38,172 bases of DNA, from contig JAHBMJ010000459.1 in NCBI GenBank assembly GCA_018398765.1, positions 9,125 through 47,296 on the forward strand, given 5' to 3'. This stretch comes from Chromera velia. Taxonomy: Eukaryota > Sar > Chromeraceae. The notes below the pieces were generated by a model, which was given only the letters and a program-made list of their open reading frames with translations, was not told where the DNA came from and made no database searches. The translations under genes were made by a program, and so were the position numbers. The first letter of the stretch is position 1, and each line of letters opens with the position of its first letter. Positions 21,101 to 31,186 of the stretch are shown here, one piece after another.

Positions 21101-21425
21101 CAGACGTCGAATCTTTTTTGGATGCGGGGAGGATGTGGAGACCAGCAGAAGTGTTTCCACAAAGGGTGTGGTCGCTCGGCAGCTTCTCTCCGGACGGAGG
21201 GAAGTATTTTATCCGGTCGGTCTGCAGTGTCTTTCCTTCTTTGTTTCTTTCTTTTCTTCCTTTCTTTCCCTTTTTCTTGGCCCTCAGTGCAGTCCTTAAT
21301 GCAATCACGGACGTGTGCTTGGTGTATTGGACTTTGATCCTGTGAAGCATGGACCAACCTTTTCCTTTCGTGTCTGTTCGTTCTGCTTTTTTTCTTTGAG
21401 TTGAGATGATCTATTCAATGGCCAT

Positions 21426-21467
<42 letters not shown>

Positions 21468-21478
21468 TATGTGTGTGT

Positions 21479-21520
<42 letters not shown>

Positions 21521-24500
21521 CTTTTTGTTTTTGTCTGTCTGTGCGTCTGTCCAACTCTCTCGACCCGATTCCCCTTCCACTTGCAGGACGGCACGACTTC
21601 AGTTCGGAACCCGACAATCGAGGAGCTCCAAGCGAGAAGAGGGGAGATCCTCAGGGAACACGCTCGAGACAGCGGGGGAAGCACAGACGGAGCGGTTGCC
21701 GTAGAAGCAGAGGAATCAGGGGAAGCAGCAGCAGATGGTAAGGAGAAGGAAAAACAGAAGGACGTCCCTGGAGGGAGCAAGGTCGCTGCCAACCTCTTCT
21801 TCGACTCCCTTGTTGAACTTTACGGAGAAAAATGCTTCAAGGACATTATGCAGGTGCGTCCAGTCGCATACCTGATGCTCATCTGCCTGTCTGTTTTGCA
21901 TGCAGTCCGTCTTTCTGTCTGCCCCTGTTGTCTGGGTCACCGTGTTTGTTTTTTGCTTTTGTCCCTTGCTTAATGCTTTGCTTTGGTTGAGAGGAGGAAG
22001 GGTGAACTGGGGGCCTTCCTGAGACGTTACTGTCAGCCTAAAAAGAGAGAATGGGTTAATATTACGCCAATTGGGAGGGAAGCACTTGTCGTACTCACGC
22101 AGACGTGCATTGATTGTGCGTATTGACAATCAGTATGAAAGTACATCATCCGGGGCGTGCAAGACCGCAAAACAGTCCTCCTTTCCTCTTTGTGCTTTAT
22201 CCCTTCCCGTGAATGAGTGCAGGTAGCGAGGCCGTTTGACATCGCCGCGATGATGGACGCAGCCAGGAAGGCGGCAGGGAGCAGGCCCGGGTCGGCAGGG
22301 AACCCGCAGGACGGGCAGGGGGACGCGGGACAGGCAGGGGGAGAGGGGGGGTCTGCAGATGCCGGGGGAGATATCGAGGTACCCAAACCGGAGGTGGATT
22401 TGGAGATCGCATCTGACCCGTTTGGCCTCGGGAGGCTCGACCAAGGCATTCCCGGACAGTGGCTTGTCACGAAGGTCGACGGGACTCGGGTAGCTCGGTC
22501 AGTCTCGTTGTCTCTCCAAAACTTTACAGCTGTGTGGAAGGAAACACAGGGCCACAAGAAGGAAGGCCGATTGATTCAGGCTGGCTTTGTTGGATCGACT
22601 TGGTTTTTGAAGAGAGGAGATTTTTGTTTCTTTCGATGTACATTGCAAGTAAGCGCAGTATCAGCGAGAGGGATGAGGGTCTCGCGTAAGATTATTGTTG
22701 TTCTTTTTTTCTGTCTGCTTGTTGGTCGTGCGGCTGCTTTCTTTCAGGCTGAGTGTGGATTGTGACATGAGCGTTCCTATTGTGGACCTGACACCCCCAG
22801 TGGCGGAAGTGGAGGACTCAGGAGGGAAGGGGAAGAAGGACAAAGACAAAAAAGCTGCGGAGGAGGAAGACGAGAAGGCAGCACTCCCACCTCCGAGACC
22901 CGCAGTCTCTTTACAGGAATTCTTCGGAGCGGTCAGCGGAGGACTTGTTGTGTTTGTCTTTGCTATTGCAGTTTGGCTGCCTCTGTGTTTGTCTATCAGC
23001 TTCTTTGTGTGTCCTCTGTCTCTCTTTCTCAGAGTTCCTCCCTCGCTTCCGTCCCTGCAGAGTGGCTATGCACCCTACCCTCTCTTTCCCACCCTTTCTG
23101 TGACTCACTCTTTTCTCTCCCCCTCCGATGCTTGCAGACGCTTCTGGCTGACGGCACTTTGGAGTATGAACTACCCCCTGCCAGCTCTGCATCTTACAGG
23201 TAGCTCAGAGAGGAAGGAGGGCACGGGGATAGGGTGCGTGAATGAAAAAGGAAGGAAGAACTAGGAGTGGTTTGTTGTTTTGGGGCCTGCAACGCCAGCC
23301 TGAAGCTTTGTGTGCTCATTTCTCGCTGATCTGACAGGTCGTTGTTGGAGCCTTCGTGAGACCGCTTTCCGCTTGAGAGCCCTAGACGTCAACCAAAACC
23401 ACAGATCTCATGTCAAGAATAAGATGTTTCAGCTGGAAAGGAAAGAAAGAGAGGTCCGTAAATGATGAAATGGAGGTAGTGCTGCAGCTTTAACACTCCG
23501 TGGTTGCTCTGAGAAAGCGTTTACAGAAATCATTCAAAGTGCGACACTGTATGACTGTTGTTCTCTCTCCCTGCCTCCCTCCCTGTGTTTGTCTTCTCTG
23601 GCGATTGTGCAGAGACCCGGATCAGTGGCAGAAGACAGCTGTGTGTGAGACGGGGGCCGTGGTCGTGGAGGCAGACGAGGAGGCACTGGAGGAAGTGAAG
23701 GTCGGCCCTTGCTTCCTGCATGGTTGATTATTTCACTCTTCTGAGCCATCAATGAGAGCTCTCTCTGTCCTGCCTTCGCTTTGCCACGCTGAAATCGAAA
23801 TAGACAGCGCACTACTTTGCAGTTGCTTTGTCGACTCTCGGCATCTCTCTTTTCGCTCTCTCTTTCAATACGGTACGAGGAGCGAAGAACAACATATTTG
23901 TATTCTAATCGCTCTTCTACTCGGTATGCAACAGCTTTTCTAGATGCAGTACACCACGTAGCCGAGTGTCCACCTTCCTCTTGTGTGACCTTCCTTCTGT
24001 TGCGTGTGTGCAGACTGCCCTCTTCCCAGACGGCAGCAGAATCAGCAGCGCGCGCACCCGCAAGACTGCCAAGAGAAAGGAGGGTCCCTGGAGGTACAGA
24101 GTGGAGAAGCCCGGGGGCCCTTTTGTGTCTTCGATCATCACCATTCCTGCAGGGGAGGCTGGACAGGCGGGTGCGGAGACGGTGCGGATGTTGGTAGAGA
24201 GTCCGGACGGGTCCCACTTGGAGGTTTTCAGGGAGAGGGCAGCAGTGAAGGTGCAGGTGTTCGATCCCAACTCCTTCACTCCGAGGAAAGAGATGAAGCT
24301 GTTCTTCAGGAATGCGGTCTGCCAACTTGTGCATCCACAGGGCCCCGTCATTCGCATTCACCCGAACGGACAGGTCCTCGTGGCAGGGCCCGATCGGGAC
24401 GCGGGAGAACGTCTTCGGGTTCGTGAGTTGATGAGTGACTCTGCAAAGCCCCGCATTGAGAGCTTCTCGAAGGAGAACGATGGGCTCTGGATAGGGGACT

Positions 24501-27500
24501 GCTGGAAGAATGCTCTGGGAACTTTTGATTCCGATCGGTCGTCTTACGCACTCAGGTAGGTTGGAAGGTCGGATCGCTCTTGTTTTTTCTCTTCCTTTGT
24601 GATGCTCTGCTGGGCGTGGAAGGAATACTGTCGAGATACAAATCTTCTTCAAACGCGTTCGGGACTTGTGAAGTCGCAGGGGGGCAAAGCTGTGCCTGGC
24701 TTTGCTGCTTTCAATGTTTCCGAGAAGAGAGCCTGTCTCCTGCCGGTAAGTAGTGCCCTCATCCTTCCGTGTGCGATGAATCAATCAATCAATCCGTGCA
24801 GAGGAGACGGCCAAGTCGACCTGGTGCTTGGAGTCGCCGTCTCTCTCGAGGCGCCGCCGTCTCCTAGGTGTGCAGTGCCTCGTTTCCCGTACAGGCACGC
24901 AGACGCAAAGTTCCTTCCCCTCCCCGAGATGGCACCTGAGCCTCGTCTCTTCGTTCTCTATGGAGACTCTGGGGAGGCAGAGGAAATTATTACTGCAGGG
25001 TCAGTCAGACCGCAGCAACCTGGGCACGTGGAGCAATCCGGGCCCATCACCGGCACAGAAAGCAGACACAGATCGTCAATATCTGAAGAATTGCTGCAGT
25101 GCACTCTAGAAAGCACAGCACACACAAAGGTTCTTTCTAACTTTTCATGCTCTCTGTTTGTCCTTTCTGTTTCCGCCTGCAGACGTGCGGCCGAGCTTCT
25201 CACACAGGCGCGGAATGCTGAGAGAACCACAGTGCAAGACCCAAAACCTCTGGAGCATCCGTTTGAAGGTCAGTCAGTCACGCAGGCAGACAGACAAGAT
25301 CCCACACCCATCTGCACCCCGGCTCAGGATCAATGCTGCAAAGCATGGGCATTCTTCTGGATGAGAGTAGGGCGCATCAGTGAAAAATTGCACAGACAGA
25401 ATTGATCATTATGCTGCGAGAACTCACTTGCATGTTGTCTTAGGTTACACACCCAATTGTAATCTCTTGACTGCCCCTTTTTTCTGTCTCTCTGCCTTCC
25501 CTTTGTTTACGCCTCAAACTTCTGGACTCACACCTGCATTCGACACCTTGTGTGCAGGTTGCACATCACACGCAATTCTGCACTCTTCGTCGTCTGCCGT
25601 TCCTGCACTCCCACTGCCTCCTCTCCCTGTTCCACCCGTCGCTGCCGGCCCCTTGACGCACAACCCGCTGGTACCTGAGGTCGTGGAACCTCACAAGGCG
25701 ACGCTGTCCCCATACAATGCCTCGACCTTCCACGTGGGCAGCAACCCCGTGGTGATTCCCCGGACAGCCACTCTCACATTGGGAGGAGACAGGGACCTGC
25801 AGGGAGACGACAATTTGGGAAATATCCTCAGTGGAGGGGGTGCGGGTGTGAATGCAGGAGGCAGGTTTCCGGGGGCTGCAACAGTTGTGGGGTCTCCCAC
25901 TTCTGTGGTTGTTGACCGGTCCCTGGAATTTTGCTCGTACAGGTCAGGAGGACGGCATCTGAAAGAAGAAAGGAATCGAATCATCCTTCCTCCCTTTCTT
26001 CCTTCCTTCCTTTCAATGGGGGCCCAAAGCTAGGTCTGTGATTCCTCCCTCTGGTCTGTTGAGCAAAAAAGACTGTGATGTTGGTGGGATAGAGGAGGAA
26101 GAACGTTCTTGTTCAAACAAAGGCTGTCTTGATTCATCGATCCACTCTTGAAAAAAAAGTGCACTTCTTTCCTTCCCTGTCTGTGTGCCGATGACAAGTA
26201 AAAGCAAGAAAACCCGAGATGGTGTCTATCTCCCCTGTGCATCCTGGCTGCCACCTATCAACCCAGCCACTTGTGTGTGTGTGTGTGTATGTGTGTGTGT
26301 GTGTGCAGACACCTCCTAGAGTACCAGTCCCTCGACGAAACGCAGCTTCAGAAGTTTGAGGAGGGAGTGCACCAGTTCATCCAGTGGGAGAGTGAACATG
26401 CAGCCGCACACGCTTATTTGCAGAGCAACCCGGCATTCAAAGAAAGCGAAGAGGAGTCGGGAAACGGTAGAGGGGGGGCAGGGGCAAAAGATGCCAGCAA
26501 GGGTGGAAAGAAAGGAGCCAAGGGAAAGGCTTCTTCTTCCAAGAGCACCCAGAACAAGAAGGACACGGGATCTTCCAACAAAGACGCGCCTACTGAAGAA
26601 ACCCGTGTAGTACCGCCCCCCCGAGACGATATTCACATTCCATTTCTGGAAAGGGCGTCATTCAAAGTCAGACAGCAAGAGCAGCCTGACCGATCTGCTT
26701 TGCATTGGTTGGATTTGTCTCTTGGCATAGAAGAGGACAAAAAGAGAGACACCGGTGCTGCAAGGTTCAGGAAGAGCATACGGAGATACGAGGTCCACGG
26801 AGGGGATGATGGAGCAGGGGCAGCCAAGCAAGCAGAATCCGAGATCGATGCAAATGCCGAAATCAAACCAAAGGACGTCGTCCCCGTCTTAGGTCCCCAC
26901 GCAACAGAATCACAGAGGACTGCACTCCAACGGAGACAGGATGAGGCCTTGGCAACTTTTGAAAGCAACACCGCCAGTCTGGAACCTCAGCCTCCCTCTA
27001 TCGTTGGAGCACCCGACGGTATGGTCACAAATCCATCAGGCATTCTTTCCTTCAGCACTGCGAAGGCCAACAGGACCCAAAACGTGACTGTCAAATCGTC
27101 CTCGACCCTCCGCACCAAGGAGACAGTTCCCATCCCTGCCCCTGCCCGTTCATTCCACTACTTCCAGTCAGAACAGGGACTCCGGTTTCTTTGTGAACAG
27201 GGCCTGGTTGACCACCCGGTTGCCAATGGGACTTACAGCGTCAAGTCTCTCATCTCTGCCACACAGGGTTTGGGAGCAGGGGAGCACGGCCGCTCGTTTG
27301 CCGATCTGGGCACTGCCGAGGTTGAGCTTGCTGCCTCTGCTGCGGCTGCGGCCGAAGGAACGGATGGACAGGTGAACGTGGAGGGTGAGATGAATCCGGG
27401 AGACGGAAACAGTGGGAAGACAGCGCGAAGACAGAACGACTCGAACATTCCCCCAAAGGGAAGCGCATGGAACCCAAGTCTGCCTACAGGTCAGTGGTCA

Positions 27501-28994
27501 GGTGTCTTCTTTTCGTGTAAAGCAAATCTGCCTGACAGTTGGAAATCGTTCCGTGTCACATGCATCTTGTCTGTCTGCCCGAATCTCTTACTTCACGTAA
27601 AAGGTCTCTCAAGCCAAGTCACTCTCTTTGTACTTTGCTTTGAACTAAGAAAAAATCCAGCTGCAGAAAACGCATTCCAACTTTTCCCACGCCGTTCCCT
27701 TCGTGATTCTTCTCCTGCAGTTGCGAATTTCCGTCCAGTCGGATACGAGAGTGAGCAGCAGGCCATCGCTCGTGAGAGGCTTCTTCAAAGGAAGCGCGAG
27801 ATGGAGCGACAGCTGGACAGTATGGACCCTCAAGATGACAACATAGCAGAGCTGCAGACAGCAGGGGAAGAGTCGGGGGGGGAGTCGGGGAGAGTGACAG
27901 CGACAGGCACGAGGTCCGGAAGCCGTCTGAAGGAGGGGACCTCACTGAAGGAAGGGGGGCTGCAGGAGCCTAAACGCGTGTACATGCACGGCAGCGAGGG
28001 CTTCTCCCTGCCTGCCAACGCCCCGTTTGCCCCTTTCAGACTCGGCACAATGGACGTTCCGGGACTTCCAATGGACAAGGTCGGTTGCCTGCCGACTCTT
28101 TCTTTGTCTCTTCTTTCTTGCTTTCTTTCCCTTCCCCACTGGCTCTTTACGTCTGTATGCATGCCGATTGTTCCTGGAAAGGTCCAGCAGAAATGATGAG
28201 ACTCTCTGTTTGGTTGTCTCAGTCGCGTCTGTTCACAACCAAGCCAGCACAAAAGCTCTTTGGATACCTCCTTTGTCTTTTTCTTCTTTTCTCTCTGCAG
28301 GTGCGTGCGGACCTTCTGAAAAAATTCCCGCCCGAGAACGCACCCCACCCAGCCAAGAAGAGTGCGCACTTTGACGTCTACGGGCGTCCTAGAGAGGTGG
28401 TGAAGAAGATCCCGAACGAGCACGCGCTGATGACCCAGAATAACGATTTCCTCATCGTCGAGGGGCCTGTGGACAGGAGAGTGCGCATCGCCTCTGTGGC
28501 TTCAAAAAAGAACGCCGTCCAGGTGCGTGCGCGGCTGCTCCTGTCCAATCAAGAGAATGAATGTACACAAATTTTGTCAGGAAAAATAGGGCCAGACACA
28601 AAAAAGGCCCCCCCCCGTCCCCCCTTCCCTATGCGCTCCCTCCACCCCACCGTGCACGCTCTATTCTTTCCATCCATGCCCTTCCCTGTTTGGTTTTGCT
28701 GCCTCCTCATATTCTTTTTGTGTGCGTCTTCTTCGAAGTCTCTCGGACTACGAGGAACTTTCAATTCTCCTCTGGGATGTCCCTCCTGTGCTTCTCTCTC
28801 CCTTTCTCCCCTCCTCCATGCAGGCCCCTTCGGTGGCGGAGGTGCGCAAGTCAGGGGCCCACGTGACCCTGGCGGCGGGGCAGGAGAGGGCCACAGAAGG
28901 CGGCAGGCTGCCGAGCTGGTCTCATGTCTCGTGGCACAGGCGCAGGGGCGTTGTGCAGGCCTCAGTCGACTTCATGCAGACCTCCACAATGCAG

Positions 28995-29030
<36 letters not shown>

Positions 29031-30304
29031 CGTTTGGTGACTGTCTGTCGAGTTGGTGCACTCACACACGCGCAGTCACCCTGTCGACAGGAAGAAGGGA
29101 CTTTTTTGATTCCCGTGCTGTCCTTTCTTCATACCTTTTGTGTGCATTAGGGGGCACTTATTGCCATTTTTTGGTTCTCTCTCTCTCTCTCTCTCTTTTC
29201 TTCTGCTGCTGCTTGTCCGTTGAATCACTTCCCTTGACCTCTCTTCGTCGATGGACGCTTCGCAAAGGGATTCGCCCTCTTCCCTTCTCTTCCCCTCTTT
29301 CTTTCTTTCTTTTTTTCTTTCTTTCTGAATTTCTTTCTTTCTTTTTTTCTTTGTTTCTTTCTTTCTTTCTCTCTTTCTTTCTTTCTTTTCTTCCTCGCTC
29401 TTCTCCTCTGGTTGAAGACCACGAAAGCAGGTCTGCCTTTTCTTTCTCTGTCTGAATTCTCCCTGCCTGCCTGCCTGCCTGCCTGCCTGTAGGGACTCGG
29501 TGATCCCCTCTGTCTGGTGCGAGTGGAGCCGTCGGCGTTTCGGTTCGGGTACCTTCGACAGGGGGGCCTCTACAGGATGTGCCTGAAGCTGCGGAACCTG
29601 GACGTGGACGCCTGCAGATTCGCTGTGCATTGTCCTAGGTCCCCTGTCGTCTCTGTGCACAGCCCCTCACATTTGGTCCGTCTCCTTCCCTTGTCTCAAT
29701 TTTCTGGACTGTTTCCTTGTTCTGCAGTCGGTCCGTCCTTCACACGACGATGCCCCGCTAATGAGGGGAAGGGACCCGAAGAGAAGATTGCATTCAAAAT
29801 GTACAGACACGATGCCTGACGTTGAAGTGCAGAAGCGCGGGCTTACCGCTTTTCTCTTCTCTTTTGCCACACACGCACATCCCACCCCGGTTCCAACCTC
29901 ACGCAGACACACGCACTCTGTGCTCTGATCTACTGTTGCTTCCGTGTCTGCTTCTTTCTGCGCAGGTCCCGCCTGGTCTCCACCTGACTCTGACTGCCGA
30001 AATCAACGCTAAGGAGGTTGAACGCGTCGGTATTCTTGTGGAGGTGGTGCACAAGGCGCACGTGATCAAGATCCCCGTCACTGCGGACATTCTGGCTCCT
30101 GGGCTCTTTGATGCCCTCGACGTCGAGAGCACCAAGAGAAGGGGCAGATGTCTCTTGCGTCGCTGTGTGGAGATGGTGGCAGACCCCCGGGAGCTGCAAC
30201 AGAAGAAGGCCCCAACCGAGCTGCCGGAACCCGCTGGGGTGCACGGATTTGAAGATCCCGACGAAACGGAAAGTCGAAAACTGACAGCAGTGGATTTGAT
30301 CTAA
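15148..30304 (+). CDS. SPAG17: SPAG17/PF6 axonemal central-pair protein (26 exons, 2,663 residues)
   Basis: SPAG17 (PF6 in Chlamydomonas) is the scaffold of the C1a projection of the ciliary central pair and is needed for motility. The spliced protein is collinear with what I recall of animal SPAG17. It begins with the same MAPK start. Residues 199-251 carry the hydrophobic LDVILIISDL...SVSSLIYLD block. Exons 7-8 (about 600-766) hold the FLDWLP...EFRLLFER and SAYFERRDALILALHH segment. A run of DG-centred strands follows, including DGTTSVRNP (from residue 1151), FPDGSRI and LFVLYGD (about 1672-1678). The C-terminus (about 2491-2600) is an ASH/MSP-type Ig-like domain with VEPSAFRFGYLRQGG and LKLRNLDVDACRF. 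Lys/Glu/Ala-rich linkers lie near 155-182, 870-905 and 1350-1375. The protein is some 400 residues longer than the human form (about 2,220), mostly in linkers. It lies 4.1 kb from LC8. No frameshift or internal stop is needed. Exon positions are in the next entry. Confidence 0.9.
18410..18441. other. Assembly gap of 32 N inside a (CT)n microsatellite
   Basis: The unknown bases sit in SPAG17 intron 5 and are flanked on both sides by CTCTCT. They probably mark a microsatellite of unresolved length. No coding sequence is affected, because exon 6 begins at 18479. Confidence 0.95.
21427..21520. repeat. SPAG17: (CT)n followed by (GT)n microsatellite in SPAG17 intron 11
   Basis: About eleven CT units pass into an interrupted GT array. 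It lies 66 bases upstream of the exon 12 acceptor. Confidence 0.9.
28995..29492 (+). repeat. SPAG17: Microsatellite-built intron 24 of SPAG17
   Basis: This longest intron opens with nine GTCT units (28995-29030), so its donor is the first repeat unit. It contains (CT)n at about 29178-29197 and a TTTC-rich block at about 29297-29390. It ends in about seven CTGC units running into the CTGTAG acceptor. This is the only non-CAG acceptor in the gene. Confidence 0.85.
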
Positions 30305-31186
30305 GTGCCTGCCTGTTTTGTCAAGGAGCGTTTTTCTTCAAAAAAATGTTGATGCTTGCTTTATTAGGCCATGCAGCGACTCAAGCTAGAAAATGACTTT
30401 GATGGCTCTGAATATTGAATAAACAGACTGAGAGCTTCAGTCATATTCAGGCTATTCAAAATATGTGCATGGGGGGAAGAATAGGAAAAGATATTATTTC
30501 AGATGAATGTATTGAATATACGCAATAAATAAACAACACTTGTGTGACACTCAACCACATACTGGCATGTTAATTTCAAAAATAAAAAGTAAAAGTTTTT
30601 GTGTAGATAATAAATTTTTTTTTTCTTTAGCCAGCATGCAGTAAGTATAATCACATGTAGAATCATATAAATTTCATTATTTTAAAGCCTGTACTGACTT
30701 AACATCATTGTAATCTATTACTATATAGCTGCTATATTATTTGAAATTCAGTATTATCATTGGCCAATTGAGACTCGGAAGTAAATGTCGAGGGTCAGCA
30801 AGTTAATAACAACTTGACACTACTTGACACACTAATTATTATTACTATTCAAGCTGTACAGTTATAGCAAATATTGGTTATATAACTTAAAATTACTAGA
30901 TCTAGTACTAGATCGACCACTCTAACATTAGTAGTCACATAGTAGTAGCTAATTAAACTTTAGGCTGGACTATTAGTTGAGAACCAAATTTGATATTAAA
31001 TGCAACATACGCACGATACTTAGTGTTGATCTTAATAAAAAAATCTCTGCTTTCCACAGAGGTTGGGTTACGCAGTAAATTATTGGTCTCAGGTTTATGT
31101 AGTCTTAAAAGTCATCACTCCGAGTCTCCGACTCATCAGAATGAATCAATACATAAAATTTTGGCTCATGCAGTTCAGAAAATGGA
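30305..31186. other. AT-rich spacer between convergent genes
   Basis: It holds the 3' flanks of SPAG17 and of the minus-strand RRM protein. A perfect 14-bp palindrome, TACTAGATCTAGTA, lies at 30894-30907, and a short ACTTGACAC direct repeat near 30812-30830. I see no gene or clear transposon ends. Confidence 0.5.
30418..30423 (+). terminator. Candidate polyadenylation signal of SPAG17
   Basis: AATAAA lies 113 bases after the TAA stop. A second AATAAATAAA lies near 30523-30532. Whether this organism uses the canonical hexamer is not known from the window. Confidence 0.3.

Larger units (their letters stand above)
15148..30304 (+). other. SPAG17: Exon map of SPAG17
   Basis: Exons: 15148-16088, 16466-16762, 17204-17306, 17612-17718, 17881-18169, 18479-18537, 18760-18862, 19017-19416, 19604-19699, 20028-20206, 20340-21215, 21587-21853, 22223-22497, 22748-22931, 23138-23199, 23613-23700, 24014-24555, 24802-24999, 25183-25268, 25558-25942, 26309-27489, 27721-28079, 28301-28522, 28824-28994, 29493-29675, 29966-30304. 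Introns are 133-498 bases and CT-rich. Every junction is GT-AG and preserves frame; 24 of the 25 acceptors end in CAG and one (intron 24) in TAG, and most read TGCAG. The least certain edges are the first donor (16089, GTATCC, chosen because it alone keeps frame), the exon 4 acceptor (17612 or 17615) and the start of exon 13. The total is 7,992 coding bases including the stop. Confidence 0.8.

Noticed and set aside
24895-24999. Shorter version of SPAG17 exon 18 starting at 24895
   Set aside because: It also keeps frame, but the longer exon from 24802 restores the DGQ segment that aligns with the conserved ADGS strand of other SPAG17 proteins.
29639-29820. Exon 25 ending at 29638 plus an extra exon from about 29727
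   Set aside because: That route meets stop codons within a few residues. Extending exon 25 to 29675 joins the last exon in frame and completes the Ig-like domain.
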